A stretch of DNA of 7,245 bases from Mageeibacillus sp. UBA5438 (GCA_002427535.1 DIRK01000066.1:1173-8417); one strand, 5' to 3'. Positions 1 to 6,329 are shown, numbered from the stretch's first letter. Notes: generated by a model not told the origin, from the letters alone. Translations and numbers: made by a program.

Positions 1-1062
1 ATTTTTCACGACTTTGCCTTTGATGCCTCCGGCGCGACCACAGGCGCCATCACAACTCCCTTTATCTTAGCTTTAGCGGCCGGCGTCGCCCAAATTTCAG
101 CCACCAAACAAGAGGACGCGCGCGACCAATTCGGCATCGTCGGGCTTGCCTCCGCAGGGGCCATCCTCGCCGTCCTCGCCCAGGGCGCTTTGCAAAAATC
201 CTTCAATGCTGCGGCCCCTCCGAACAGCGGCTGGCAGCCGCCGACCCATTTTCTCGAACCCTTTCAAACGGCGACAGGCTTGGCTTTTCGAGACTCCATT
301 TTCAGCATGGCGCCGCTTGTTATCATTTTCTTTTTACTGCATGTCACCGTTCTTTCCCTAAGGCGACGCGAAAAAACACGTATCTACACAGGGATGTTCT
401 TTTGTTACTTAGGACTCGTCTTGTTCACCATCGGGGTCATGGGCGGATTCATGTCCACCGGCCACCTGATCGGCTCGGAGCTGGTACTTCGTAACCAGCC
501 AATACTCACCGTCATCGCGGGCTTTTTCCTCGGCATGCTCACCGTCATCGCGGAACCCGCCGTCCACGTATTAACCGTCTCGGTTGAAGAGGAAACAGAC
601 GGCATTATTCCGAAAAAGGTGGTCCTAGCCTTTCTGGCGATCGGGGTCGCCTTTTCCGTCGCGCTCGCCGTCGTACGCATCTACACGGACGGCATGGAGC
701 TTTGGCATATCCTTTTGCCCGGCTATATCCTCATCATGATCATGAGCTACTTCACCCCCGATCTTTTTCTGGGGATTGCCTTTGACGCCGGCGGCGTCGC
801 CTCAGGCCCCATGACGGCGACCTTTATCCTCGCCTTTACACAAGGGATCGCGGCGGGCGTCCCCGGCGCCGACTTGCTGCTCGACGGCTTCGGCGTGGTG
901 GCACTTGTGGCCATGGCCCCCTTGATTACCCTACAAATACTCGGTCTCATTTCGCTCTGGCGCAGTAAACGTCAGGCACAATTTGAAGAAGAAGCCGCGC
1001 AGGTTATCGCGGAATCATCTGAACCGGATGAAGCAGAGGAGGAGCAAAATGCCGAATCCTAA
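1..1062 (+). CDS. DUF1538 family membrane protein, 5' end outside the window (probable ion transporter component)
   Basis: The frame is open from base 1 to TAA at 1060-1062, giving 353 residues, so the start lies upstream. The protein is strongly hydrophobic, with likely membrane helices near visible residues 104-120, 132-150, 168-185, 207-225, 235-251, 273-287 and 299-320. A signature motif occurs twice: FDASGATTGAITTPFILAL (from residue 7) and FDAGGVASGPMTATFILAF (from residue 261). A second family-like motif, EPAVHVLTVSVEEETDG, starts near residue 185. This internal duplication is what I know of DUF1538 proteins. From memory, a pair of DUF1538 proteins in a Halomonas (UmpAB) was reported as a Na+(Li+,K+)/H+ antiporter; whether this protein does the same is inference. 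The tail after the last helix is hydrophilic and very acidic, and its GAG-rich codons carry the next gene's ribosome site. Family assignment is firm; substrate is unknown. Confidence 0.85.
   Translation: MFHDFAFDASGATTGAITTPFILALAAGVAQISATKQEDARDQFGIVGLASAGAILAVLAQGALQKSFNAAAPPNSGWQPPTHFLEPFQTATGLAFRDSIFSMAPLVIIFFLLHVTVLSLRRREKTRIYTGMFFCYLGLVLFTIGVMGGFMSTGHLIGSELVLRNQPILTVIAGFFLGMLTVIAEPAVHVLTVSVEEETDGIIPKKVVLAFLAIGVAFSVALAVVRIYTDGMELWHILLPGYILIMIMSYFTPDLFLGIAFDAGGVASGPMTATFILAFTQGIAAGVPGADLLLDGFGVVALVAMAPLITLQILGLISLWRSKRQAQFEEEAAQVIAESSEPDEAEEEQNAES
1037..1042 (+). promoter_or_regulatory. Ribosome binding site for the triple-PII gene
   Basis: A perfect AGGAGG lies six bases before ATG at 1049, inside the last codons of the DUF1538 gene. 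It fixes the start at 1049. The same frame is open back to an ATG at 983, but that would add 22 residues rich in Lys, Arg and Ser, encoded entirely within the upstream gene and without a comparable site. The placement suggests translational coupling of the two genes. Confidence 0.85.
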
Positions 1063-2041
1063 ATCCCTCAGTCACGAAGCAAAAAGTCTGTTGACCATCA
1101 TATCGAACCCCGGAAAAACGGATCAGATGGCGCGTTTTGCCCTTCAAAACGGCGCGCTGTCCGCCTACCATTGCTACGCTCACGGAACTGTGCCAAGCCA
1201 CCTTTTATCACTCCTTGGCCTCGCCGGAGTGCGCCGCGAGATGGTCACCCTGACGGTCCCGAAAACACAGGGATCGCGCCTTTTAAATAACCTCTGTGAG
1301 CATTTCAATATAGGCAAAGAAACCCACGGCATCGCCTTCTTGCAGAACATGGACGATGGAGAGACCGACAGGGGCGACTATGAGTACGCCCTCATCGCGG
1401 TAGTCGTAAACGAAGGGGTCGGAGAAGACGTGGTAGACAGCGCCCGAAAAAGCCAACCTGTCGGCGCGACCATCTTAAAAGCGCTGGGCACGGCAGACCA
1501 CAGCAAAATAACCTTCGACTTTGAGATCATCCCGCAAAAGGAACTCGTGCTCATCATCGCGCGCACATGCCATGTGAACGCGCTTCGCCAATCCATCCTA
1601 GATGGCTTTGACCTCGATGAACCCGGGCACGGCATCTTTTTCTCACTTGCCTTGGATGAAGTCCGCGGCATCCTCGATATGGTCCCCGAATGTGATGGAG
1701 ATCCCACCGAAGAAACGCCCGCCCCGGGCTCGCAAAATGACCATACGGCTCTGCTGGTCGGGGTGGACCGAGGCCACAGCCACAACATCGTCAGCTGCTC
1801 TGAAAGTCATGGCGGGACTGGGGCGACCATCTTGCACTTCCGACGGGAAGAACCCTACTCACAGGGCTGGTACGGCCGTTTAGGCGACCTGGAAAAAGAA
1901 ATCGTCCTGATCATCGCAAAAAAGGATCTCGCACTCGAAATAGAGGACAGTTTGCAAATCATGAAAAAATCGGGCGATCAAGAAATGGCGCTCAGCAAGT
2001 TACGAGTCACCCGCTTCTGCCGGCTGACCGAATTAGGTTAA
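1049..2041 (+). CDS. Triple-domain PII-like signalling protein paired with DUF1538 protein
   Basis: The 330-residue soluble protein has three tandem PII-like (GlnB-fold) units at about residues 12-101, 112-202 and 232-325. Each has the ferredoxin-like pattern: a first strand (LLTIIS, ALIAVVV, ALLVGVD), a helix, a short loop region (HGTVPSHLL in unit 1, GATIL in units 2 and 3), a strand after an acidic or basic turn (REMVTLTV, KELVLIIA, KEIVLIIA), a helix and a closing strand. Units 1 and 2 end in HGIAF and HGIFF, like the C-terminal part of PII proteins. There is no signal peptide or membrane helix. PII proteins normally act as homotrimers that bind nucleotides and control transporters or enzymes, so one chain with three units may be a pseudo-trimer (inference). 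It overlaps the DUF1538 gene by 14 bases, so that protein is the obvious target. No canonical uridylylated T-loop tyrosine is recognisable. The ligand is unknown. Confidence 0.85.
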   Translation: MPNPKSLSHEAKSLLTIISNPGKTDQMARFALQNGALSAYHCYAHGTVPSHLLSLLGLAGVRREMVTLTVPKTQGSRLLNNLCEHFNIGKETHGIAFLQNMDDGETDRGDYEYALIAVVVNEGVGEDVVDSARKSQPVGATILKALGTADHSKITFDFEIIPQKELVLIIARTCHVNALRQSILDGFDLDEPGHGIFFSLALDEVRGILDMVPECDGDPTEETPAPGSQNDHTALLVGVDRGHSHNIVSCSESHGGTGATILHFRREEPYSQGWYGRLGDLEKEIVLIIAKKDLALEIEDSLQIMKKSGDQEMALSKLRVTRFCRLTELG

Positions 2042-2048
2042 GCAGACC

Positions 2049-3275
2049 TTAAGGCGAGGTATAGTAACGCGTAACGGCGTCCGCAATGGCCTCGCCGATC
2101 ACTTCGCGCCCTCTTTCGGAAGTCAGAAGCTGTCGGTCAGAGTCATTGGACAGATAACCGGGACTAAACGACGCGGACACATAGTTCGTCAGTCGCAATA
2201 CGGCCATGTCGCGCTCCTCGCCCTCACTTTTATCATCCTCGGGCGCCAGGAAAGGCTCCGCTTTTGCCAGCGAAGATTTCAAAAGCGAAGCCAGCTTCCT
2301 TCTCCCCTCGCTGTCGATATTCGTATAATTCGGAGCAAGCTTGTTCGCGTCCTGACCCACGGCATACTCATTATTCACCTGCTCCACAAAAGGAGCGGAC
2401 ATGAAGTAACTTTGCGAACCGTGACGCGACGGATCGTTTGGGTCATTTCCAAGCGCGAGACTGATAAAAAGCGTATCGCTGTACTGCGATTCAATATCGT
2501 AGAGTATACGGAGCTGGGGCGGCGTCCCGATCGAACCGAAAAGGCCCCTCCCGCCCGAGGAAGGACTGTTTTGATTAATCCGGATAATATCGCTCATGAG
2601 AAGCCTGAGATTATCGATCGCGTCCCGGTGATACCCCCCCAACTCTGCCGCTTCCCCGTAGCGGATTAAAGCCACTTCCGCCGCTTTAGCAACCGTCCTG
2701 AAAAAGGAGAACTCCTCGTCCGTCGTCCGCGTCATGACCACGGTGGCGCCCCGCTCGGCCAATTTTTTTTCCGCGATCAGCGCGATCTCAAGCACGATCC
2801 GCTTCTCGGTCACCACCCCTTCGCCCGTCCCCCACACAGCGCCCGTATCCGCTCCTCCGCGCGTCGCGTCAAGAATCACCGTAATCCCGCGCAAAGGTTC
2901 CACATCGCCTCCCAGCCCCAGGTAAGCGTCCAGGTTAGGCTCATGGAGTCTTGGGATGGACAGTGTCTCGGGCCACAGCCGCAGAGCTTCACCGCCCCGG
3001 GGCAGCTCGTCAGGATCGTTGTCATAGATGGGAAGATCGTAGAGCAGCACTTCACTCTCTTCGGGATCCTCAGAGGACAGCGGCTCTTGTTCGCTTGTCG
3101 GGTCAGTTTCGGGGTTCTCCCCTTCTGTGGGAGCGGGCATCGAAGTCTTGACCTGTTCAAAACGTTTAGCGCCGCGGATCGGTTTTTGCGTCACGCCGAA
3201 AAATGAGAGCAACAGCAAAAGGCTGCTAACGACGAGCAGCACGGAAACGAAACGGACTCCCTTCCTGCGAGACAT
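2049..3275 (-). CDS. Membrane-anchored Amidase_3-fold protein, catalytically degenerate (pseudo-amidase)
   Basis: The 408-residue protein starts with a basic stretch and a hydrophobic segment (residues 9-28). A Pro/Glu/Ser-rich acidic linker (about 45-110) follows, then an N-acetylmuramoyl-L-alanine amidase type 3 fold from about residue 130. Fold landmarks are clear: VILDATRGGADTGA (133-146), TEKRIVLEIAL (156-166), VVMTRTTDEE (179-188), LFISLALGN (269-277) and PGYLSNDSDRQLL (372-384). Active members have DPGHGG, SIHxN and an E before GFLSN. Here the first zinc His is Arg139, the second zinc His is replaced (Ala274) and the catalytic Glu is Ser371; only the zinc-ligand Glu157 remains. Hydrolysis of peptidoglycan is therefore unlikely, and a binding, scaffold or regulatory role outside the membrane is inferred. 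The start is supported by AAGGA eight bases upstream of ATG; glmM ends four bases before it. It is probably the last gene of the cdaA-glmM operon. Confidence 0.8.
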   Translation of the reverse strand: MSRRKGVRFVSVLLVVSSLLLLLSFFGVTQKPIRGAKRFEQVKTSMPAPTEGENPETDPTSEQEPLSSEDPEESEVLLYDLPIYDNDPDELPRGGEALRLWPETLSIPRLHEPNLDAYLGLGGDVEPLRGITVILDATRGGADTGAVWGTGEGVVTEKRIVLEIALIAEKKLAERGATVVMTRTTDEEFSFFRTVAKAAEVALIRYGEAAELGGYHRDAIDNLRLLMSDIIRINQNSPSSGGRGLFGSIGTPPQLRILYDIESQYSDTLFISLALGNDPNDPSRHGSQSYFMSAPFVEQVNNEYAVGQDANKLAPNYTNIDSEGRRKLASLLKSSLAKAEPFLAPEDDKSEGEERDMAVLRLTNYVSASFSPGYLSNDSDRQLLTSERGREVIGEAIADAVTRYYTSP

Positions 3276-3279
3276 GCGA

Positions 3280-4650
3280 TCAATCCTTGTCAGATTGTTT
3301 AGAAAGCGTCTCGACTATAGACGCAAGATGTCTTGCGTGCGACCGGATCAGGGAAAGATCCGGCCCTTCAATCATGACGCGGATCAAGGGTTCTGTCCCC
3401 GATTTGCGCAAAAGGACACGACCCTCTGAAGCGAGCGCCTCTTCCACCTCTAAGACCGCGGAAAGGAGCGTCTCATGTTCCAAAATCTTGTTTTTTAAGC
3501 TCTCTTTGACGAGCACATTTTCCAATACCTGCGGAAAAAGCTGAATCACACGCCTCAACTCACTTAACGGCTGACCTTCGCCTAAACGGCGAATCGCGCG
3601 CAGGAAACGCAGCGCTGTCAGCTGCCCGTCACCGGTAGTCGCATCCTTTAAAAGGATCACGTGACCGCTCTGCTCGCCGCCTAAACAAAAGCCTTCCTGC
3701 AACATATGCTCCAGGACATAGCGGTCACCGACGGCTGTGCGGACAAGTGTCATCCCAAAACGCTTCGTCATTAGCTGCAGACCGATATTGCTCATGACTG
3801 TCGCCACGATGGTCTTTTTTGAAAGTTCATTTCGGCGGTCAAGATCCATCGCCAAAATCGCGAGCATGACATCGCCGTCACAGAGTTCGCCCTGGTCGTC
3901 AATCGCAATCAGGCGGTCCGCGTCACCGTCGAAGGCAAGCCCCATGTCGGCTTTTTCTTCGATGACATGATGCGCTAAGCGGTCGGCGTGCGTTGAACCG
4001 CAGTCAAGATTAATGTTAAATCCATCCGGTTCAACTCCAAAGGCGATGACTTCCGCGCCCAGGGCTTGAAAAAGCTTTGGCGCCGTATGGTAACTTGCAC
4101 CGTTGGCACAGTCGATGACAAGGCGAAGCCCTGTAAGGTCGACGTCGGCAATCGACAACAGATGCTCAGTGTACATGTCTGCGCCTTCATCCAGGCGGAT
4201 GAGCCTTCCGACCTTGTCGCCGACAGGCCGCATTTCAGGGGGATAGCCCTCTTTTACATGCGTCTCAATCTTATCTTCGATTTCGTCGGGAAGCTTGAAG
4301 CCTGAAGAGGAAAACAACTTGATGCCGTTGTATTCAAATGAATTATGCGACGCCGAAATCATGGCGCCCGCGTCCGCCTGGAGCTCAAGCGTCAACCAGG
4401 CAACCCCCGGCGTCGCGATGACACCCGCATAGACCACATCCGCGCCCGCCGCGTTAATTCCCGCGATGAGAGCAGAAGCGAGCATCCCGCAGGACACACG
4501 CGTATCGGCACCGACGACAAAGGTCGGCTTATGATGCGTTTCTTCCGTTAACACGCGAGCGGCCGCCATGCCGATCTCAAAAGCAAGATCGGGCGTCAAG
4601 TCGCGATTTGCGACACCCCTCACACCATCTGTTCCAAAAAGTCTTGACAT
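3280..4650 (-). CDS. glmM: Phosphoglucosamine mutase GlmM
   Basis: It converts glucosamine-6-phosphate to glucosamine-1-phosphate on the path to UDP-GlcNAc and peptidoglycan, in the cytosol. All four phosphohexomutase sites are visible in the 456-residue protein: the N-terminal MSRLFGTDGVRG; the phosphoserine loop GAMISASHN with Ser101; the metal-binding loop DGDADR (241-246); the sugar-binding GEQSGH (325-330); and the phosphate-binding RKSGTEPLIRVM (415-426). Length is close to the family norm of about 450. ATG at 4650 begins seven bases after the cyclase gene stops. No strong Shine-Dalgarno is seen in that gap, so translation is probably coupled to the upstream gene. The cdaA-cdaR-glmM order is classic in Bacillota, where GlmM is known to bind CdaA and lower its activity. 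The operon is also the likely source of its transcription, as I see no promoter at its start. Confidence 0.97.
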   Translation of the reverse strand: MSRLFGTDGVRGVANRDLTPDLAFEIGMAAARVLTEETHHKPTFVVGADTRVSCGMLASALIAGINAAGADVVYAGVIATPGVAWLTLELQADAGAMISASHNSFEYNGIKLFSSSGFKLPDEIEDKIETHVKEGYPPEMRPVGDKVGRLIRLDEGADMYTEHLLSIADVDLTGLRLVIDCANGASYHTAPKLFQALGAEVIAFGVEPDGFNINLDCGSTHADRLAHHVIEEKADMGLAFDGDADRLIAIDDQGELCDGDVMLAILAMDLDRRNELSKKTIVATVMSNIGLQLMTKRFGMTLVRTAVGDRYVLEHMLQEGFCLGGEQSGHVILLKDATTGDGQLTALRFLRAIRRLGEGQPLSELRRVIQLFPQVLENVLVKESLKNKILEHETLLSAVLEVEEALASEGRVLLRKSGTEPLIRVMIEGPDLSLIRSHARHLASIVETLSKQSDKD

Positions 4651-4657
4651 TTAATAA

Positions 4658-6121
4658 TCACTCAATCGTAAAAACGTTCACGGTCACCGTTCCCGGAATC
4701 AAAAGCTCTGTCTTGGTGTAGAGCAGCGTATTCGTATCGACTTGAACCTGAAGCTGCACAGGTCCCGTCCGGTTCACCGCGCTGACATCGATGAAGGCCG
4801 AAATTTTTCCCGGGTTGATCTCAGAGAGCACCTGAGACCTGCCTCTCAATGTGATCTGGACATTTGCGACAGGATAGCCCTGAATGCCAAAGCCGCGATC
4901 GCGTGCCTGATCGACCCCGTAATGCGCAAGCGGCACCGAGTAGGTTTTGGTCGTCACGGGATTGACCGTCACCTGGACAAAAAGCCACATGAAGCTAGCC
5001 AAAAAGATGGCTACCACCGCGAGGGCGGCGCGCTGTTTTCTGGAAAGATGCGACCTTGCGCGGTTGCGCGTGCCGTAATCACGTTTTTTCATTGCAACCG
5101 GCACTGTCTTTGTCAGCGTATCGTGGATATCGCCCTTCTCCTCACGCTCCGCATCATCGCGGAAATCGTGAGAGGAGAGAATATCTTCGTCCGAGTCGTT
5201 GCCATTCACGATGCCCTTTCGCTTCATGAACAGCATTCTGATTTTATTTTTGAAAGAGCGGTCCTCTTCTGTGGCCGTCATGCCGAGCAGGCGGTGAAGC
5301 TGTGTCCTTAACGCGTCCGCATTCCCGAGTACCAGCAAAACACCGTTGACCGCGATGCTGATCACCCCGCGCTCCTCGGAGACGACAATGGCAATCGCGT
5401 CCCCCATCTCGCTGGCTCCGACGGCCGCGCGATGGCGAAGACCGAAATCTCTTCTCATATGGTAGTTGTCCGAAAGCGGCACATGGACCCGCGCGGCAGC
5501 CACCCTTCCGTCACGGATCAGGACGGCCCCGTCGTGCAAGGGCGAGCCCGTATAAAAGATTTGACGCAGCAAGGCAGAGGTCACATTCGCGTCAATCCCC
5601 ACAGCGTTCTCCTGCTCTTGCAGTTCGCCTAGGCGTGTGTCACGTTCCAGGATGATTAAAGCCCCCGTCCTGGTCTCTGACATCCATTCACAGGCGTTCA
5701 CAATCGCCTCGATCATCTGGTGGGCGCTCGGGCCCCCGGAGAGCGTCTCAAAGCTCATGTAGGACAGGCGGTTTCGGCCGACGGCCTCAAGCGTTCGCCT
5801 CAACTCCGGCTGGAATATCACGATGATGGCAATCGCCAAAATGGAGATCGTCCGATTCAACATGAAGCCGATCGTATTCAGCCCGATGGCGCTCGCGACA
5901 AGGGCAAAAACAATAATGAGGATGATGCCCCGCAAAAGCTGCCAGGCGCGCGAGTCACGCAGGAGCAATAATATGAAATACAAGATCAGCGCCGTGATCG
6001 CGATGTCAAATAGAGCGATCACAACGTCGAGCGGTCCGCCTAGGAACAGGAGGCCGTCTGACAGGCTGTAGCGTAACTCCCTGAAAAATTCACCGATTTT
6101 TGAAAATAAGCTCGCTGACAA
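4658..6121 (-). CDS. cdaA: Diadenylate cyclase CdaA fused to a YbbR (CdaR-like) domain
   Basis: It makes cyclic di-AMP from two ATP at the membrane. Residues 33-53, 62-81 and 86-104 are three membrane helices, followed by a DisA_N cyclase domain (about 105-280) with the catalytic LHDGAVLI (DGA 197-199) and LRHRAAVG (RHR 229-231), so it should be active. A charged, probably flexible linker (about 283-365) ends in a basic patch, RARSHLSRKQR. A fourth helix (366-385) follows, then one YbbR domain (about 385-485). In most Bacillota the cyclase is about 270 residues and CdaR is a separate protein with several YbbR domains; here both are in one 487-residue chain with no stop or frameshift. The topology fits: cyclase inside, YbbR outside. 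The start is TTG at 6121-6119 with AAGGAG five bases upstream; the next in-frame ATG is residue 87, inside the membrane region. glmM follows after seven bases. Confidence 0.93.
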   Translation of the reverse strand: MSASLFSKIGEFFRELRYSLSDGLLFLGGPLDVVIALFDIAITALILYFILLLLRDSRAWQLLRGIILIIVFALVASAIGLNTIGFMLNRTISILAIAIIVIFQPELRRTLEAVGRNRLSYMSFETLSGGPSAHQMIEAIVNACEWMSETRTGALIILERDTRLGELQEQENAVGIDANVTSALLRQIFYTGSPLHDGAVLIRDGRVAAARVHVPLSDNYHMRRDFGLRHRAAVGASEMGDAIAIVVSEERGVISIAVNGVLLVLGNADALRTQLHRLLGMTATEEDRSFKNKIRMLFMKRKGIVNGNDSDEDILSSHDFRDDAEREEKGDIHDTLTKTVPVAMKKRDYGTRNRARSHLSRKQRAALAVVAIFLASFMWLFVQVTVNPVTTKTYSVPLAHYGVDQARDRGFGIQGYPVANVQITLRGRSQVLSEINPGKISAFIDVSAVNRTGPVQLQVQVDTNTLLYTKTELLIPGTVTVNVFTIE

Positions 6122-6124
6122 GAA

Positions 6125-6142
6125 CGCTCCTTTCGCTCCTTT
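6125..6142 (-). promoter_or_regulatory. Tandemly duplicated ribosome binding site of the cdaA fusion gene
   Basis: On the minus strand the nine-base unit AAAGGAGCG occurs twice in perfect tandem. The copy nearer the gene puts AAGGAG (6132-6127) five bases before the TTG start, an ideal distance. The distal copy is about 14 bases from the start and is too far to initiate well. The proximal copy decides the TTG start. Confidence 0.75.
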
Positions 6143-6163
6143 AACTCTTAAAATCTTTTTTCC

Positions 6164-6195
6164 ATATTAGCATAAGCTGAGGCCAACAGGCTCAA
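6164..6195 (-). promoter_or_regulatory. Candidate promoter of the cdaA-glmM-amidase operon
   Basis: On the minus strand TGCTAATAT (6172-6164) is an extended -10 element with TG one base before TAATAT. A TTGAGC resembling a -35 box lies at 6195-6190, but the 20-base spacer is long, so the extended -10 may carry most of the activity. Transcription would begin about 35 bases upstream of the TTG start codon. No riboswitch-like structure is apparent in the short leader. Confidence 0.45.
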
Positions 6196-6203
6196 AATGA
6201 AGT

Positions 6204-6233
6204 TTGACAACAGCGCCTCCCGGCTGGTATTAT
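6204..6233 (+). promoter_or_regulatory. Promoter of tRNA-Gln
   Basis: A perfect TTGACA (6204-6209) and TATTAT (6228-6233) are separated by 18 bases, and TG at 6225-6226 makes an extended -10. This predicts a start of transcription near 6240 and a leader of roughly 15 bases before the mature tRNA at 6256. It is a strong sigma-70/sigma-A-type promoter, fitting a stable RNA gene. It lies back to back with the candidate cdaA promoter. Confidence 0.8.
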
Positions 6234-6255
6234 TCCACATGTTGCGACGTGTCAT

Positions 6256-6329
6256 TGCCGATTAGTGTAACGGTAGCACACCTGACTCTGACTCAGTTTG
6301 TCCGGGTTCAAATCCTGGATCGGCAGCCA
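6256..6329 (+). tRNA. trnQ: tRNA-Gln, anticodon CUG, CCA encoded
   Basis: A complete cloverleaf can be drawn. The acceptor stem TGCCGAT (6256-6262) pairs fully with ATCGGCA (6319-6325). The D arm is 6265-6279. The anticodon arm is 6281-6297 with loop CTCTGAC, so the anticodon is CTG (6288-6290) with T at position 33. The variable region is four bases (6298-6301). The T arm CCGGG/CCTGG has loop TTCAAAT (6302-6318). The discriminator is G6326 and CCA is encoded at 6327-6329. A first U-A pair and a G discriminator are known identity marks of glutamine tRNA. The top pair of the anticodon stem (C6281 opposite T6297) is a mismatch. It reads CAG codons. It lies opposite in direction to both neighbours and has its own promoter and terminator. 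Confidence 0.93.

Noticed and set aside
983..1048. Upstream in-frame extension of the triple-PII gene to ATG 983
   Set aside because: It would add 22 basic residues encoded wholly inside the DUF1538 gene and has no good ribosome site. ATG 1049 has AGGAGG at six bases and gives the natural PII start.
1378..1788. Open frame of 136 codons on the minus strand
   Set aside because: It is antisense to the triple-PII gene, has Ser/Pro/Trp-rich low-quality composition and shows no domain or ribosome site.
2049..3275. Sequencing error or pseudogene as the cause of the missing amidase residues
   Set aside because: The three lost residues lie in three separate motifs, each surrounded by conserved family sequence in the same frame. 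There is no stop or frameshift, which fits long-term loss of catalysis better than an error.
4658..5092. Separate CdaR-like gene starting at internal ATG 5092 (residue 344 of the fusion)
   Set aside because: The frame is continuous with the cyclase and no Shine-Dalgarno precedes this ATG. An internal start remains possible because the residues after it resemble a basic-plus-helix signal anchor, but nothing supports it directly.
4742..5311. Open frame of 189 codons on the plus strand
   Set aside because: It lies entirely antisense to the cyclase-YbbR gene, whose motifs are unmistakable. Its product is Arg/His/Cys-rich with no recognisable domain, typical of a shadow frame in GC-rich DNA.
6143..6255. 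c-di-AMP riboswitch or other structured leader upstream of cdaA
   Set aside because: The minus-strand leader from the predicted start to TTG is only about 35 bases and A-rich, too short for a ydaO-type element.
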